Shown: positions 28,883 through 41,372 of the stretch, piece by piece
Layout: every line of letters starts with the position of its first letter
Position numbering within the stretch: position 1 is the stretch's first letter
Source: Desulfococcus multivorans
GTDB lineage: Bacteria > Desulfobacterota > Desulfobacteria > Desulfobacterales > Desulfococcaceae
Length of the DNA: 64,000 bases
Direction of reading: 5' to 3'
NCBI RefSeq assembly: GCF_001854245.1
Contig: NZ_CP015381.1
Span: 3,321,001-3,385,000 of the forward strand
The notes under the pieces: generated by a model
The model's database searches: none
Told to the model about the DNA's origin: nothing
What the model saw: the letters and a program-made list of their open reading frames with translations, nothing else
Translations under genes and position numbers: made by a program

Positions 28883-31800
28883 TCAGAGGGAATCGATCTC
28901 CAGCTCGGAATATGACGGAAATCCCGTTCCCGCTGGAATAATGCGCCCCATGATGACGTTTTCCTTGAGTCCCTTGAGATAATCCTCGGCACCGGCAATG
29001 GCCGCCTCGGTGAGCACCTTGGTCGTTTCCTGGAAAGAAGCCGCGGAAATGAAACTGTCCGTACTGAGGGAGGCCTTGGTGATGCCCAGAATCAGGGGTT
29101 CGGCTACTGCCGGTTTCCCGCCCTTGGCCTTGACCTCCTTATTCACCGCTTCGAACACGCTTTTATCGATCTGTTCCTCTATGATGAACTCGGTGTCCCC
29201 CACTTCCTTGATCTTGACGCGCCGCATCATCTGCCGAACGATCACCTCGATATGCTTGTCATTGATGCGCACGCCCTGGAGGCGATACACCTCCTGAACC
29301 TCGTTGACCAGGTATCGCGCCAGAGCGACCTCGCCCTTGATGGTCAGAATATCCTGGGGGATGGCGGAGCCGGCGATGAGGGGCTCGCCCGCGCGGATGT
29401 AGTCCCCCTCGTAGAAATTGATGTGCTTGCCTCGAGGAATCAGGTACTCCTCGACATCCCCGCCGTCCACGGGGGTCACCGTCACCTTCTGTTTGCCTTT
29501 GGGCCCCTTGGCGATGGAGACGTATCCGTCTATCCGGCTCAGCACCGCCGTCTCCTTGGGCCGACGGACTTCGAAAAGCTCCGCGACGCGGGGAAGACCA
29601 CCAGTGATATCCTTGGTCTTGGTGGTGGCGCGAGGCAGCTTTGCCAATACGTCGCCCGCCTTTACCGTGTCGCCTTCCTCCACGAGGAGAATGGCCTCCA
29701 CAGGGAGTGGATAGCGCATTTTTTTTCCGTCCGGCCCCTTGATGGTGATCCTGGGGCGGACCTCCGCCAACTTGGACTCGATGATCGTCCGGCTCGATTT
29801 TCCGGTGACGGGGTCGACCTTTTCCTGGAGGGTTTTCCCCAGCGAGATGTCGCCGTATCGGATGACGCCGTCCACTTCGGTGATGATGGGCGTCGTGAAG
29901 GGATCCCATGTCACCAGGAGGTCGCCGGCCTTCACCTCCTGCCCGTCCTTGACGAGAATATGAGCACCGTAGATGACCGGAAACCGCTCCAGCTCCCGAC
30001 CGGTCTTGCCGACGATGGCGAATTCGCCGCCCTGACGGTCCATGACGATCAGTTCACCGTCGGCGTTCCTGACCACGTTGACATCGATGAACTGGATGTT
30101 GCCTTCCACCCGTGCCCGGATGTCCGCCTGCTCGACACGCCGACTGGCAGTACCGCCGATGTGGAAAGTCCGCATGGTCAGCTGGGTGCCCGGCTCTCCG
30201 ATGGACTGGGCGGCCAGAATGCCGACCGCCTGACCGACCTCGACCCGTCTTCCGTGGGCAAGGTCCCTGCCGTAGCATGCGGCGCAGACGCCCTGGGCAC
30301 TGTTGCAGGTCAACACCGACCGAATTTTCAGTTTGGTGAGGCCCGCCCTCTCGATCTTCGCCACGACGGTTTCGTCAATCTCGTCGCCGATGTTGGCAAT
30401 GATCTCGTCGGTGTATGGATCCCGCACATTCTCCTCCGCCACCGTCCGTCCCAGAACCCGTTCGCCCAGACGCTGAATGATCTCGCCGCCTTCCATGAGC
30501 GCCTCCACCTCCACGCCCCGGATGGTGCCGCAATCCGGCTCCATCACCACGCAATCCTGGGCTACATCGGCAAGTCTCCGGGTGAGATAACCGGAGTTCG
30601 CGGTTTTCAAGGCAGTGTCGGCGAGACCTTTCCGGGCGCCGTGGGTGGAAATGAAGTATTGCAGCACCGAAAGGCCTTCGCGGAAATTGGCCGTGATCGG
30701 GGTTTCGATGATCTCTCCCGACGGCTTGGCCATCAACCCCCGCATGCCCGCCAGCTGCCGCATCTGGTCCTTGCTGCCTCGAGCGCCGGAATCGGCCATC
30801 ATGAAGACCGGGTTGAAGCCTTCCATGAGAATGGGCCGGCCGTCCTTGTCGAGACGGGGATTTCCCTCATCGTCCAGAAGCGGGGCCTTTTTCATGGCAT
30901 CCATCATTTCGTTGGCGACGTCGTCCGTAGCCTTGGCCCAGATATCGACCACCTTGTTGTATTTTTCTCCCTGAGTGATCAGACCTTCGGTATACTGTCG
31001 ACCGATCTCCGTCACCTGCTCTTCCGCCCGTTTGAGAATCTCCCATTTCATCTCAGGGATGATCATGGCGTCGATGGAGATGGAAAGCCCCCCCAGGGTC
31101 GAATATTTATATCCGATGTCTTTCAGGCGGTCTGACAGGATGACGGTCGCCTTGGCGCCCAGGTTTCGATAAACCTTGTCCACCAACTCCCGCAGCATCT
31201 TCTTGTCCATGACGTTGTTGACCGTGTCGAAGGGAATATCCGGCCGCTTGGTCAGAATTTTGAAGATGTGGTAGGCACCATCGCCAAAGATGGCCTCCGT
31301 CACATCGCCTTCGGAAAGAGCGAACACGTCCTCGATATCAACCTGCTTGGCATTGAAGATTCTCCGGAATTCGTCCTGCCGCAGAAGCCCCACCATACCG
31401 TCGTCCTCGACATCGCTGCTCACGGAGTGTCGTCGGACCATCTCGATGAAGTCGGCGCCGCCCCGGATCTCTGCCAGAATTTTTTTCGCGGTTTCCTTGT
31501 CCGAAATCTCGATGTGGCGCATTTTGAGCAGACTGTCTTTGGGAATGATCTCCCAGAGCAGAACCCGCCCGACAGTGGTCTCCACCATCTTTCCGTCCAT
31601 TCTGACGGAAATCCTGGCATGGAGATCGACTGCGTCGGCATCAAAAGCGGATCGGACCTCGTCCACGTTGGAAAAGCGCTTCCCGGCCCCCCTGGAAAAC
31701 GGAATTTCCCGCGTCATGTAATAAATCCCCAGAACGATGTCCTGACTGGGGACGATGATCGGGCTCCCGTTGGCCGGAGAGAGGATATTGTTGCTGGAGA

Positions 31801-33253
31801 GCATCAGTATCCGGGCCTCGATCTGGGATTCAACGGACAACGGCACGTGAACGGCCATCTGGTCGCCGTCGAAGTCAGCGTTGAACGCCGTACAGACCAA
31901 GGGATGAAGTTGAATCGCCTTCCCCTCGATCAGGGTCGGCTCGAAGGCTTGGATCCCCAATCGATGCAATGTCGGGGCCCGGTTGAGCATCACGGGGTAT
32001 TCCCGCACTACCTCGTCCAAGGTGTCCCACACCTCGGGAATTTCACGCTCGACCATTTTCTTGGCGCTTTTGACCGTCGAGACGAGCCCTTTCTGTTCAA
32101 GCCGGTAGTAGATAAAGGGCTTGAACAGCTCGAGAGCCATTTTCTTGGGCAAACCGCACTGGTGCAGCCGCAGGTTGGGCCCGGTAGTGATGACGGTACG
32201 ACCGGAATAATCGACTCGTTTTCCAAGCAGATTCTGGCGAAACCGCCCCTGTTTGCCCTTCAGGGTGTCGCTCAGGGATTTGAGCGGGCGCTTGTTGGTT
32301 CCGGTAATGACCCTGCCGTGTCGCCCGTTGTCGAACAGGACGTCCACGGATTCCTGAAGCATCCGTTTTTCGTTCCGAACGATGATGTCGGGCGCGTTGA
32401 GATCCATCAGCCGTTTGAGTCGATTGTTCCGATTGATAACCCGTCGATAGAGGTCGTTGAGGTCCGACGTGGCGAAGCGCCCCCCCTCGAGAGGGACCAA
32501 TGGCCGGAGATCCGGCGGCAACACCGGGATAACATCCATGATCATCTGCTCCGGCTTGATACCGGATTTCCGGAAAGCGTCCACGATCTTGAGCCGTTTG
32601 GACAGTTTCTGCCGCTTGGCCATAGAGGTCGTGGAATTGATCTCCTCCCGGAGTTCCCGGTGCAGTTGCTCCAACTCCAGGCCCTGCAGAAGGATTTTTA
32701 CGGCCTCCGCGCCGATGCCCGCATCGAACTTGTATCCGTATAGCTCTCGCGCCTCACGATATTTCTCTTCGGTCAGCAACTGGCCCCTGGTAAGACCAGT
32801 CTCTTTCGGGTCGACAACGATGTAGCTGTCGAAGTAGAGCACCTTCTCCATATTTTTGAGAGTCAGATCCAGAAGGTTGCCAATTTTGCTGGGCAGGCTC
32901 TTCAGAAACCAGATATGGGCAACGGAAGTCGCCAGGTCAATATGGCCCATGCGCTCACGCCGGACCTTGGATTGAATGACCTCGACGCCGCATTTTTCAC
33001 AAATGACGCCCCGATGCTTCATCCGCTTGTATTTGCCGCAGTTGCATTCGTAATCCTTGGTTGGACCGAAAATTTTTGCACAGAAAAGCCCATCACGCTC
33101 CGGTTTGAAGGTCCGGTAGTTGATAGTTTCCGGCTTTTTGATCTCCCCATGAGACCATTCCCGAATCTGTTCCGAGGATGCCAAGGCAATCTTGACCCCT
33201 TTGTAGTTTTTCGGGTCCATGGGTTTTGCAAAAAAATCGTATAACGTTTCCAA
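28883..33253 (-). CDS. rpoC: RNA polymerase beta-prime subunit
   Basis: 1456 residues, as expected for this phylum. N-terminal zinc ribbon [20 protein letters not shown], catalytic metal site [12 protein letters not shown] (Mg2+ aspartates), trigger-loop region, and the second zinc site [15 protein letters not shown]. The C-terminal end is ELEIDSL. Starts 51 bp after rpoB. Confidence 0.99.
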   Translation of the reverse strand: METLYDFFAKPMDPKNYKGVKIALASSEQIREWSHGEIKKPETINYRTFKPERDGLFCAKIFGPTKDYECNCGKYKRMKHRGVICEKCGVEVIQSKVRRERMGHIDLATSVAHIWFLKSLPSKIGNLLDLTLKNMEKVLYFDSYIVVDPKETGLTRGQLLTEEKYREARELYGYKFDAGIGAEAVKILLQGLELEQLHRELREEINSTTSMAKRQKLSKRLKIVDAFRKSGIKPEQMIMDVIPVLPPDLRPLVPLEGGRFATSDLNDLYRRVINRNNRLKRLMDLNAPDIIVRNEKRMLQESVDVLFDNGRHGRVITGTNKRPLKSLSDTLKGKQGRFRQNLLGKRVDYSGRTVITTGPNLRLHQCGLPKKMALELFKPFIYYRLEQKGLVSTVKSAKKMVEREIPEVWDTLDEVVREYPVMLNRAPTLHRLGIQAFEPTLIEGKAIQLHPLVCTAFNADFDGDQMAVHVPLSVESQIEARILMLSSNNILSPANGSPIIVPSQDIVLGIYYMTREIPFSRGAGKRFSNVDEVRSAFDADAVDLHARISVRMDGKMVETTVGRVLLWEIIPKDSLLKMRHIEISDKETAKKILAEIRGGADFIEMVRRHSVSSDVEDDGMVGLLRQDEFRRIFNAKQVDIEDVFALSEGDVTEAIFGDGAYHIFKILTKRPDIPFDTVNNVMDKKMLRELVDKVYRNLGAKATVILSDRLKDIGYKYSTLGGLSISIDAMIIPEMKWEILKRAEEQVTEIGRQYTEGLITQGEKYNKVVDIWAKATDDVANEMMDAMKKAPLLDDEGNPRLDKDGRPILMEGFNPVFMMADSGARGSKDQMRQLAGMRGLMAKPSGEIIETPITANFREGLSVLQYFISTHGARKGLADTALKTANSGYLTRRLADVAQDCVVMEPDCGTIRGVEVEALMEGGEIIQRLGERVLGRTVAEENVRDPYTDEIIANIGDEIDETVVAKIERAGLTKLKIRSVLTCNSAQGVCAACYGRDLAHGRRVEVGQAVGILAAQSIGEPGTQLTMRTFHIGGTASRRVEQADIRARVEGNIQFIDVNVVRNADGELIVMDRQGGEFAIVGKTGRELERFPVIYGAHILVKDGQEVKAGDLLVTWDPFTTPIITEVDGVIRYGDISLGKTLQEKVDPVTGKSSRTIIESKLAEVRPRITIKGPDGKKMRYPLPVEAILLVEEGDTVKAGDVLAKLPRATTKTKDITGGLPRVAELFEVRRPKETAVLSRIDGYVSIAKGPKGKQKVTVTPVDGGDVEEYLIPRGKHINFYEGDYIRAGEPLIAGSAIPQDILTIKGEVALARYLVNEVQEVYRLQGVRINDKHIEVIVRQMMRRVKIKEVGDTEFIIEEQIDKSVFEAVNKEVKAKGGKPAVAEPLILGITKASLSTDSFISAASFQETTKVLTEAAIAGAEDYLKGLKENVIMGRIIPAGTGFPSYSELEIDSL

Positions 33254-33304
33254 ATTGATCCCCCTTTAAAGCTTTAGGCGTTAAACCAAACGAAAACGAT
33301 CCTG

Positions 33305-36300
33305 TCAGTTTTCGTTCTGCATGAGGGTAATGTCCAACCCCAGACTCTGCAATTCTTTGGTCAGAACTTTGAAAGATTCGGGGATACCAGGTTCCAGGAC
33401 GTTCTGTCCCTTTACGATCTTCTCATACATTCTTGTCCGGCCGGCCATATCGTCGGATTTCACCGTCAGGAATTCCTGCAACGCATGAGCCGCGCCGTAA
33501 GCCTCCATGGCCCAGACCTCCATTTCGCCCAACCGCTGACCGCCAAACTGCGCCTTGCCGCCGAGCGGCTGCTGGGTGACCAGGGAATAGGGGCCGATGG
33601 AGCGGGCGTGTATTTTATCATCCACCAAGTGGTGCAATTTAAGCATGTACATCGTTCCAACAGTAATTCTCTCTTTGAAGGGCTCACCGGTACGCCCGTC
33701 ATAGAGGGTCGCCTGTGCCGTCCGGGAAAGCCCCGCTTCCACCAGGAGCGCCTTGATTTCATCTTCCTTGGCGCCGTCGAAGACCGGTGTCGCCATATGA
33801 ACACCGTCTTTATAGAAGGATGCAAAACTCAGCAGCGTCGCATCGTCCATTTCCGCGATCTCGTTGATCACCTGAATCTCGTTGTCGTTCAGGGCATCCA
33901 TCTTTTCCGTCGAAAAGATACGCTTGACCTTTTCCCTGAGCGCGACCGTTTCCTTGTTTCGAACCATCGCCTCGAGCTGCTCGCCCAGAACCTTGGCGGC
34001 TCGACCCAGGTGAATCTCGAGGATCTGACCGACGTTCATCCGCGACGGCACGCCCAGCGGGTTGAGCACCATATCGACCGGCGTACCGTCCTCGAAATAG
34101 GGCATGTCTTCCTGGGGGAGTATTCTCGACACCACGCCCTTGTTGCCGTGTCGGCCGGCCATCTTGTCGCCCACGGAGAGCTTCCGTTTCATGGCGACAT
34201 AGACCTTCACCATCTTGATTACTCCAGGCGGCAGGTCGTCGCCCTTCTCGAACCGGCTCACCCGTTGTTCAAAATTGAGGCGGCAGCGCTCGCACTGCTC
34301 GGTATAGATATCCAGGATGTTGTGGACCTGATCGGTGACGTCAACATCTTCCAGGACGATGCCCTCCAGTTGAGAGAGGGGATCGATATTGTCCAGTATC
34401 TCCCGGGTAATTTCGACGTTTTTGGGAATCAGTACCGTCTTGCCCTTTTTCAGAGGCACCGAGCATTTCTGTCCGACGAGAAGCCGGGCGATCCGCTCCC
34501 AGACCACATCCCCCATGATCGCGATTTCATCGTCCTTGTTCCGCTCGAACCGGGAGATCTCTTCGTCTTCGATCCACCGGGTCCGATCGTCTTTCTCGAC
34601 GCCCCGGCGGGAAAAGACCTTCGCGTTAATCACGATCCCCTCGACGCCGGGCGGCACCCGAAGCGAGGTGTCCTTCACATCGCCCGCCTTTTCACCAAAG
34701 ATGGCCCGAAGCAGTTTCTCCTCCGGGGAGAGTTGGGTCTCACCCTTGGGCGTGACCTTGCCCACCAGGATGTCGCCGGATTTCACCTCCGCTCCCAGAC
34801 GGACGATCCCGCTGTCGTCAAGATTCTTAAGGGCCTCCTCCCCCACGTTGGGGATATCACGGGTGATCTCTTCCTTGCCCAGCTTGGTGTCGCGGGCAAC
34901 CACCTCGAACTCCTCGATATGCACCGAAGTGTAGACCCCGTCTCGGACCAGTCGGTCGCTCACCAGAATGGAGTCCTCGAAGTTGTAGCCGCCCCACGGC
35001 ATGAAAGCGACGGTGACATTCTGGCCGAGGGCCAACTCGCCGTTTTCGGTGGCCGGGCCGTCCGCGATGATCTCCCCGGCCTTGATTCGCTGCCCCTTGT
35101 GGACGATGGGCCGCTGGTTGAAACATGTGTTCTGGTTAGACCGGACGAATTTGGACAGGTTGATGGGCTCGACGACCTTTTCCGACGGATCCTCCGACAT
35201 GTCGTATTTCAGAAGGATACGCGAGGCCTCCACATCCAGGACGATCGCATCGCGCTTGGCGACGATGGTCACGCCCGAGTCTTTTGCCACCACGGACTCG
35301 ATGCCCGTGCCCACCAGGGGCGCCTTGCTCTGCATGAGGGGAACGGCCTGCCGCTGCATGTTGGATCCCATGAGCGCACGGTTGGCGTCGTCGTTTTCCA
35401 GAAACGGAATCAGAGAGGCCGAAACGCTCACCAGCTGATTTGGGGAGATGTCCATCAGTTCGATATTCTCCCGGTCGACCATCTCGAACTCGCCGGAGAC
35501 GCGTGACGTCACCCTCGGATTGACATACTGCTTGTTCTCGTTCATGGGCGCATTGGCCTGGGCGATGGGATGCTTCTTCTCCTCGAACGCGCTCAGGTAT
35601 CGAACCTCGTCGGTCACCGTGGCATTCCGAACCACGCGATAGGGTGTCTCGATAAATCCGTAATCATTGACCCGCCCGTAGGTACTGAGGGAAACGATCA
35701 GACCGATGTTGGGCCCTTCCGGGGTTTCAATGGGGCATATGCGTCCGTAGTGAGACGGATGAACGTCCCGCACTTCGAAGCCGGCTCGCTCCCGGGTGAG
35801 ACCGCCCGGGCCCAGCGCACTCAGACGGCGCTTGTGGGTCGTTTCCGACAGAGGGTTGGTCTGGTCCATAAACTGAGATAGCTGACTCGTTCCGAAAAAT
35901 TCCTTCACCACGGCGGACACCGGCTTTGGGTTCACCAGATCGTGGGGCATGAGGGCATCGACCTCTTGAAGGCTCATCCGCTCTTTGATGGCGCGCTCCA
36001 TCCGTACCAAACCGATGCGATACTGATTCTCCAGAAGCTCTCCCACGGCCCGGACCCGCCGGTTGCCCAAATGGTCGATATCGTCCACAACGCCCTGGGT
36101 ATCCCGGAGTTCCACCAGCGTCTTGGTGGTCAGGAGGATGTCTTCCTTGCGAAGCGTCCGCACGTCGACGGGGGTATCGATGCCCAGCCGGAGATTGATC
36201 TTCATTCGCCCGACACCCGACAGGTCGTAGTAGGAGGACTTGAAGAACAGATGATCGATAAAATCCTGAGCGACCTCCGGCGTCGCGGGATTGCCCGGCC

Positions 36301-37438
36301 GAAGCCTCCGATATATCTCGATCAATGCTTCTTCCTTGGTTTCGACCTTGTCGAGCAGAAGGGTCTTTCGTATGGAATCGCTGATGCTGACGCCGTCGAT
36401 CAGCAGAAGTTCGAATTGATCGATTCCCACGCGGCTGATCTCCTTCAACACCTCTTCATCCACCGGATCGTTAGCTTTAGCGATGATCTCACCGGTTTCC
36501 GGCGCGATCACGTTGAAGGCGAAGAAGCCGTTCAGGATGTCGTCGACGCTGATGGGGATTCGCTGGACATCCGCAGCCTTGAGTTGCCGAATGGCCCGTT
36601 GAGTGAATATACGCCCCTTTCGGACCACCACTTCGCCGGTGTCGGGAAGAACGATATCCTGGGAAGCCCGCTGCCCCTTGAAGGCATGTTCCTCGAAGAT
36701 CTTATAGAATTCATCCCCCTCGATGACGATCTTCTGGGTTTCATAAAAATAGGCCAGGAGGTCCTCGGTGGTATATCCGAACGCCTTGAACAGCAGCGTC
36801 ACCGGAAACTTCCGTCGTCGATCGATGCGAATGTAGACGATGTCTTTCGGGTCAATCTCCATGTCGATCCAGGAGCCCCGAACAGGGATGATCCTCGATG
36901 AATAGATGACCTTTCCACTGGAGTGGGTCTTTCCCTTGTCATGGTCGAAAAACACGCCGGAAGAACGATGAAGCTGGCTGACGACTACCCGCTCAGTCCC
37001 ATTGATGATGAAGGTTCCCTTGTCGGTCATTAAGGGGATGGTGCCGAAATATATCTCCTGTTCCTTGATGTCGCGAATATTGGAGACCCCCGTCTCCTTG
37101 TCGATATCGTATACGACGAGCCGGACGGTGATACGAACAGGAAGCTCATAGGTCATGCCGCGGTCTATACACTCTTCGACGCTGTGCTTGGTTTCCGCAA
37201 AACGGTAAGAAACAAATTCAAGGGACGCGCTCCCCGTAAAATCCTTAATGGGAAACACCGACTTGAATACGGTTTGCAGCCCGATATCTTCACGCTTTTC
37301 AGGAGGAACGTCGATTTGCAGAAAACGTCTGTAAGACTCTCTTTGCATTCCGATAAGATCAGGAATCTCGATAATTTTCTTAATTTTCCCGAAGTTTTTC
37401 CTTATGCGTTTAGCTGCCGCTAAAGGCTTTCCCGTCAT
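33305..37438 (-). CDS. rpoB: RNA polymerase beta subunit
   Basis: 1377 residues from the ATG at 37438, preceded by GGAGA; an upstream in-frame start would add 21 residues that lie inside the large hairpin and are not conserved. The rifampicin-pocket segment ([28 protein letters not shown]) has the sensitive-type Asp, His and Ser. The C-terminal [20 protein letters not shown] contacts beta-prime. Confidence 0.98.
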   Translation of the reverse strand: MTGKPLAAAKRIRKNFGKIKKIIEIPDLIGMQRESYRRFLQIDVPPEKREDIGLQTVFKSVFPIKDFTGSASLEFVSYRFAETKHSVEECIDRGMTYELPVRITVRLVVYDIDKETGVSNIRDIKEQEIYFGTIPLMTDKGTFIINGTERVVVSQLHRSSGVFFDHDKGKTHSSGKVIYSSRIIPVRGSWIDMEIDPKDIVYIRIDRRRKFPVTLLFKAFGYTTEDLLAYFYETQKIVIEGDEFYKIFEEHAFKGQRASQDIVLPDTGEVVVRKGRIFTQRAIRQLKAADVQRIPISVDDILNGFFAFNVIAPETGEIIAKANDPVDEEVLKEISRVGIDQFELLLIDGVSISDSIRKTLLLDKVETKEEALIEIYRRLRPGNPATPEVAQDFIDHLFFKSSYYDLSGVGRMKINLRLGIDTPVDVRTLRKEDILLTTKTLVELRDTQGVVDDIDHLGNRRVRAVGELLENQYRIGLVRMERAIKERMSLQEVDALMPHDLVNPKPVSAVVKEFFGTSQLSQFMDQTNPLSETTHKRRLSALGPGGLTRERAGFEVRDVHPSHYGRICPIETPEGPNIGLIVSLSTYGRVNDYGFIETPYRVVRNATVTDEVRYLSAFEEKKHPIAQANAPMNENKQYVNPRVTSRVSGEFEMVDRENIELMDISPNQLVSVSASLIPFLENDDANRALMGSNMQRQAVPLMQSKAPLVGTGIESVVAKDSGVTIVAKRDAIVLDVEASRILLKYDMSEDPSEKVVEPINLSKFVRSNQNTCFNQRPIVHKGQRIKAGEIIADGPATENGELALGQNVTVAFMPWGGYNFEDSILVSDRLVRDGVYTSVHIEEFEVVARDTKLGKEEITRDIPNVGEEALKNLDDSGIVRLGAEVKSGDILVGKVTPKGETQLSPEEKLLRAIFGEKAGDVKDTSLRVPPGVEGIVINAKVFSRRGVEKDDRTRWIEDEEISRFERNKDDEIAIMGDVVWERIARLLVGQKCSVPLKKGKTVLIPKNVEITREILDNIDPLSQLEGIVLEDVDVTDQVHNILDIYTEQCERCRLNFEQRVSRFEKGDDLPPGVIKMVKVYVAMKRKLSVGDKMAGRHGNKGVVSRILPQEDMPYFEDGTPVDMVLNPLGVPSRMNVGQILEIHLGRAAKVLGEQLEAMVRNKETVALREKVKRIFSTEKMDALNDNEIQVINEIAEMDDATLLSFASFYKDGVHMATPVFDGAKEDEIKALLVEAGLSRTAQATLYDGRTGEPFKERITVGTMYMLKLHHLVDDKIHARSIGPYSLVTQQPLGGKAQFGGQRLGEMEVWAMEAYGAAHALQEFLTVKSDDMAGRTRMYEKIVKGQNVLEPGIPESFKVLTKELQSLGLDITLMQNEN

Positions 37439-37471
37439 ATCGTCTCCAATGAATAATGGTATTCTGAAACG

Positions 37472-37517
37472 GCGACAATGGGATGAAAGCCGTAACGGCA
37501 TTCCATCCCATTGTCGC
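37472..37517 (-). promoter_or_regulatory. long hairpin in the rplL-rpoB gap (candidate processing/attenuation site)
   Basis: A perfect 14-bp stem (GCGACAATGGGATG with CATCCCATTGTCGC) continues inward, past one mismatch and one bulge, through AA/TT and GCCG/CGGC to a TAA loop. No T-run follows, so RNase III-type processing or partial attenuation fits better than termination. In E. coli the same gap holds an attenuator and an RNase III site that set the ratio of L7/L12 to RNA polymerase; the function here is inferred by analogy. Confidence 0.75.
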
Positions 37518-37553
37518 TGATACTATAATGGCGTGTAGGAGTGAGGATGTGGC

Positions 37554-37940
37554 TTATTTTATTTCGACCTGCGCGCCGGCTTCTTCAAGCTGAGCCTTGA
37601 TTTTGTCGGCCTCATCCTTGGGAACCCCTTCCTTCACCGGTTTGGGGGCCTCATCCACCAGGGCCTTGGCTTCTTTCAGGCCGAGACCGGTAATGGCGCG
37701 CACTTCCTTGATCACCTGAATCTTCTTGTCGCCCGAGGCAGTCAGGATGACATCGAACTCCGTCTTCTCTTCGGCTGCGGCCGCAGCGCCCTCGGCGGGC
37801 ATGCCGCCGGCCATCATCGCCACGGGTGCGGCAGCGGAGACGCCGAATTTCTCTTCCAGTTCCTTAACCAGCTCCGACAGCTCCAGAACCGACATATTTG
37901 CAATAAATTCTATAACATCTTCTTTGGTAACATCCGCCAT
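37554..37940 (-). CDS. rplL: 50S ribosomal protein L7/L12
   Basis: 128 residues: N-terminal dimerisation helices ([20 protein letters not shown]), Ala-rich hinge, and the C-terminal factor-binding domain ([20 protein letters not shown]). Multiple copies form the stalk that recruits translational GTPases. Confidence 0.98.
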   Translation of the reverse strand: MADVTKEDVIEFIANMSVLELSELVKELEEKFGVSAAAPVAMMAGGMPAEGAAAAAEEKTEFDVILTASGDKKIQVIKEVRAITGLGLKEAKALVDEAPKPVKEGVPKDEADKIKAQLEEAGAQVEIK

Positions 37941-37984
37941 TTTTACTTATCCTCCAAGTCTTGTTTTAACAGGTACGAAACACC

Positions 37985-38506
37985 TCAGGCCGCTTCTTTC
38001 TGCTCTTTGATGGCCTGCAACGCATACAACAGTTTCTGGGGAACCGCATTGAGAACGCGCACGAACGCTGTCGGAACCCCGTTCATCGCGGAGAGCACCT
38101 GCGCGAGCAGGACCTCTCTGGACGGCAGGGACGACAGCGCCTTGATGGCCTTGACATCGATCCGTTTGCCGTTCATGACGCCGATTTTGATCTCGAACTT
38201 GTCGTTTCCTCCCGCAAACTCCGTCATGACCTTCGCGGGCGCGACCGGATCGTCGTAGCTCATCGCTACGGCGCTGGGGCCTTTGAAGTCATCTTTGATC
38301 AATGCCACCTCGGTGTCTTCGGACGCTCTGACGAGAAGCGTGTTCTTGACGACCTTGAATTCGACATTGACCTCGTTGAGTTTTTTCCTCAATTCACTGA
38401 CGGCGGCCACATCAAGCCCCTTATAGTCGGTCAGGATGACAATCTTGGATTTCGAGAACTTTTCGTGAAGTTCCTCCACGATCGCCTTTTTCTTGTCCAG
38501 CTTCAT
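37985..38506 (-). CDS. rplJ: 50S ribosomal protein L10
   Basis: 173 residues from MKLDKKKAIVEELHEKF; AGGAGG lies 11 bases upstream, and the longer frame adds an 11-residue non-conserved start. The stalk base protein that anchors L7/L12. Its mRNA leader carries an L10-type autoregulatory structure. Confidence 0.97.
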   Translation of the reverse strand: MKLDKKKAIVEELHEKFSKSKIVILTDYKGLDVAAVSELRKKLNEVNVEFKVVKNTLLVRASEDTEVALIKDDFKGPSAVAMSYDDPVAPAKVMTEFAGGNDKFEIKIGVMNGKRIDVKAIKALSSLPSREVLLAQVLSAMNGVPTAFVRVLNAVPQKLLYALQAIKEQKEAA

Positions 38507-38559
38507 ATAATTTTCACACCTCCTTTCGTGCCTGTTCAAAACCAGAGGTAAGTAAACTT

Positions 38560-38650
38560 GGAAAGCTACTGTCTCGGCAGGCCGAACATGTCGATTAAAT
38601 ACAAATCAGCAGAGCACCAGAATTTGTATACCCACGGTCTTTGACAGGAA
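38560..38650 (-). promoter_or_regulatory. L10 leader (autoregulatory RNA) upstream of rplJ
   Basis: In the 220-bp gap between rplA and rplJ the transcript contains AAGACCGTGGGT, an 8-bp perfect stem (ATACAAAT at 38629-38622 with ATTTGTAT at 38606-38599), then GGCCTGCCGAGAC. The order GACCGURGGU, hairpin, CCURCCGAG is that of the known ribosomal L10 leader, bound by L10(L12)4 to repress translation. Edges are approximate. Confidence 0.75.
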
Positions 38651-38726
38651 TATTTTTTGAGTGCGGTATTGGCGTGAGTAGGAACGGCGCGATTGAAACC
38701 TCCGCCCCCTGTCTCCTCAAACATAA

Positions 38727-39431
38727 TTATTTTACCAGATCTTTGATGGATGCCGTATCGACCTTGACGCCGGGTCCCATTGTCGTGGATACGGCGATGC
38801 TTCGGATGTAGGCACCCTTACTCGCCGAAGGCTTCAGGCGCATGATCGTTTCCAGAAACGCAGTTGCGTTCTGCACGATCTTTTCGGCGCCGAAAGAGAC
38901 TTTCCCCATGGGTGCGTGGACAATTCCCGCCTTTTCCACTCTGAAGTCAATCTTTCCCGCTTTCAATTCGGTGACCGCCTTTGCCAGATCAAAGGTGACG
39001 GTTCCGGTCTTTGCATTGGGCATCAGACCTCTCGGCCCGAGGAGACGACCGATCTTTCCGACGGACCCCATCATGTCGGGCGTCGCGACGGCCTTGTCGA
39101 ACTCGAACCAGCCGCCCTTGATCTTTTCGATCAATTCATCGTTTCCGACATAATCGGCTCCGGCCTCTTCAGCCTCTTTTTCCTTTTCGCCCTTTGCAAA
39201 TACGAGAACCCTCACCTCTTTCCCGATTCCATTGGGCAGGACAACCGTCCCTCTGACCATTTGGTCCGCGTGCCGCGGATCAACACCCAGTCTGACGGCG
39301 ATATCAAAAGTCTCGTCGAATTTCGCAAAAGAGGTCTCAATCGCTCGTTGTACAGCTTCCGTAAACCCGAGTAGCGCTCCAGGACTTGACTTTTTCTTTG
39401 CCTCTAAATATTTTTTACCCCGCTTCGGCAT
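38727..39431 (-). CDS. rplA: 50S ribosomal protein L1
   Basis: 234 residues, [20 protein letters not shown], with [20 protein letters not shown] and [20 protein letters not shown]. Forms the mobile L1 stalk at the E site; in other bacteria represses its own operon. Confidence 0.98.
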   Translation of the reverse strand: MPKRGKKYLEAKKKSSPGALLGFTEAVQRAIETSFAKFDETFDIAVRLGVDPRHADQMVRGTVVLPNGIGKEVRVLVFAKGEKEKEAEEAGADYVGNDELIEKIKGGWFEFDKAVATPDMMGSVGKIGRLLGPRGLMPNAKTGTVTFDLAKAVTELKAGKIDFRVEKAGIVHAPMGKVSFGAEKIVQNATAFLETIMRLKPSASKGAYIRSIAVSTTMGPGVKVDTASIKDLVK

Positions 39432-39531
39432 CGTTTATCCTTGCTCCTTATCCATTATCCTAATGATCAATCGTCCCTTCAGCGGCAACCCCACCCTCCG
39501 GCGTTGATCATTTATCTGCGATCTCAGACGA

Positions 39532-39954
39532 TCAAGCTACCTCGATCCCCATGCTCCTTGCGGTACCTTCGATGATCTTGCAGGCCGCATCCAAATCGTA
39601 GGCGTTCAAATCAGGCATCTTGAGCTTGGCAATCTCCTCTACCTGCGCCCGCGTCACCCTGGCGACCTTATCGCGCTTCGGATCGCTCGCACCCTTGGCA
39701 ATTTTCGCCGCTTTTTTCAGCAGGACGGCAGCAGGCGGTGTTTTGGTCACAAAGGTAAAGGACCTATCCTGATAAACGGTGATGACAACCGGGATGATCA
39801 TGCCTTCCTCATTGGCCGTTCTCGCGTTGAAGGCTTTGCAGAAATCCATGATGTTGACACCGTGCTGTCCAAGCGCCGGACCGATCGGGGGGGACGGGTT
39901 GGCCTTGCCTGCCGTCACCTGTAGTTTTATCTGTGCAATTACCTTTTTTGCCAT
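39532..39954 (-). CDS. rplK: 50S ribosomal protein L11
   Basis: 140 residues, [20 protein letters not shown] and [20 protein letters not shown] are canonical. Part of the GTPase-associated centre and the stringent-response trigger region. Confidence 0.98.
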   Translation of the reverse strand: MAKKVIAQIKLQVTAGKANPSPPIGPALGQHGVNIMDFCKAFNARTANEEGMIIPVVITVYQDRSFTFVTKTPPAAVLLKKAAKIAKGASDPKRDKVARVTRAQVEEIAKLKMPDLNAYDLDAACKIIEGTARSMGIEVA

Positions 39955-40036
39955 CTTTCTCTATATACTCCTGATCAAGGCGTTTTTGGGAGGTTCGGGT
40001 CACCGGCCCAAGCAAGCCGTCCACCCCCCAGACTAC

Positions 40037-40567
40037 TTATAGTTTTGTCACTTGTACGAAATCGAGTTCCACCGGTGTGGAACGGCCGAATATGCTCACC
40101 AGAACCTTTATCTTACCCTTCTCCGGATTCACTTCCTCCACGGTGCCGTTGAAATTGGTAAACGGCCCGTCGATAACTCTGACGTCGTCTCCCGTCTCGA
40201 AATAAAACTTGGGCTTGGGCTTGAGCTGGCCGGCTTCCATCCGGTTGAGAATGCCGGCGGCCTCTTCGTCGGAAATCGGTACTGGTTTTTCGCGGCCGCC
40301 CAGGAAGCCGCTGACCTTGTCGGTGTTGTTCACGATATGCCAGGTTTCATCGTCCAGATCCATCTGAACCAGAATGTATCCCGGATAGAATTTACGGGAA
40401 GAGGTCTTTCGCTTTCCCTTAACGAGTTCGACAATCTGTTCCGTCGGTACGACGATCTCACCGAACTTTGCCGCATGAGGAGAAGAGGCGATTCGTTCCT
40501 CCAGGGATTTCTTGACCTTGTTTTCAAACCCTGAATACACATGGACGATGTACCATTTTAGCGCCAT
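40037..40567 (-). CDS. nusG: transcription elongation/antitermination factor NusG
   Basis: 176 residues: NGN domain (KWYIVHVYSGFENKVKKSLE, PGYILVQMDLDDETWHIV) and C-terminal KOW domain (GDDVRVIDGPFTNFNGTVEE). Couples RNA polymerase to the ribosome via S10 or to Rho. Between secE and rplK, as usual. Confidence 0.98.
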   Translation of the reverse strand: MALKWYIVHVYSGFENKVKKSLEERIASSPHAAKFGEIVVPTEQIVELVKGKRKTSSRKFYPGYILVQMDLDDETWHIVNNTDKVSGFLGGREKPVPISDEEAAGILNRMEAGQLKPKPKFYFETGDDVRVIDGPFTNFNGTVEEVNPEKGKIKVLVSIFGRSTPVELDFVQVTKL

Positions 40568-40581
40568 TTTTATCTCCGTTT

Positions 40582-40965
40582 TTACTGAAGCACGACATGA
40601 ATCAAACTTGACAGCGCCAAGTCCACAACCCCGAGAAACAAAGAGATGATCATTACAAGGATAATGACGACGACCGTCGAGCCGATGGTCTGCTTTTTGG
40701 AAGGCCAGGTGACTTTCTTCAGCTCGGCCTTGGCCTCCCTCAAAAACTGAATCCCCTTTTCCAGGTAGCCGATCTTGATGGTTCCGGTCGAGAGCTTTTT
40801 CTGAGGCGCGGGGAATCTTTTTTTCTGGACTTCCCGGGGAGCGACCGAAACGGCCTCACCCGCCACCGCCTCAGCGTCCTGTCCGTCGGAGGACACCGCC
40901 GATTCGCCGCCGTCACCCGGTTTCTTTTTTTTCTCTGTTTTTTTCTTCCTCTGTAACCGTGCCAT
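40582..40965 (-). CDS. secE: preprotein translocase subunit SecE
   Basis: 127 residues from MARLQRKK, preceded by AGGAGC; the longer open frame is rejected for lack of an RBS. The first ~65 residues are a charged, low-complexity extension. The conserved core begins at FLREAKAELKKVTWPSKKQT, followed by one transmembrane helix (about 100-122). Partner of SecY. Confidence 0.95.
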   Translation of the reverse strand: MARLQRKKKTEKKKKPGDGGESAVSSDGQDAEAVAGEAVSVAPREVQKKRFPAPQKKLSTGTIKIGYLEKGIQFLREAKAELKKVTWPSKKQTIGSTVVVIILVMIISLFLGVVDLALSSLIHVVLQ

Positions 40966-41062
40966 TATGCTCCTAAAAATATGGAAAGCCCAAAGAGTCA
41001 ACCGGCCGAAGCGGCCCGTCTACGCCTTGAGCTTGCACCATAAAATATCCGCATGATTCTGG

Positions 41063-41135
41063 CAGGCCAGGAGGGACTCGAACCCCCAGCATTCGGATTT
41101 GGAGTCCGACGCTCTACCATTAGAGCTACTGGCCT
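41063..41135 (-). tRNA. trnW: tRNA-Trp (CCA)
   Basis: A full cloverleaf: acceptor AGGCCAG pairs with CTGGCCT, with anticodon loop CTCCAAA and T-loop GGTTCGAGTCC. The CCA tail is not encoded. Sits between rpmG and secE, a very common bacterial position. Confidence 0.97.
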
Positions 41136-41205
41136 GAACAAAGCACCTTGCCTATGAAGCAACCGGATTGACCGACCCGCCCTTGTTCGACATCGGGCGG
41201 ATCAA

Positions 41206-41355
41206 CTACTTGGTTTCTTTGTGAGGCGTATGCTTTTTACAAAATCGGCAATATTTTTTGAATTCCAGCTTATCCGGCGTCGTCCGTTTGTTCTTGGTCG
41301 TCATGTAGTTCTTCTGCTTACACTCGGTGCATGTCAGCGTTACATTTACTCTCAC
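41206..41355 (-). CDS. rpmG: 50S ribosomal protein L33 (GTG start)
   Basis: 49 residues, [20 protein letters not shown] and a tail with CRFC, so four cysteines are present and this is the zinc-binding form. GTG start with AGGAG 7 bases upstream. Immediately follows tuf copy 2 (18 bp). Confidence 0.95.
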   Translation of the reverse strand: MRVNVTLTCTECKQKNYMTTKNKRTTPDKLEFKKYCRFCKKHTPHKETK

Positions 41356-41372
41356 AGGAAACTCCTTCAGTG

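Noticed and set aside
29252-35506. Very long plus-strand open frames opposite rpoC and rpoB
   Set aside because: Antisense shadows of highly conserved genes; products match nothing and have shadow-type composition.
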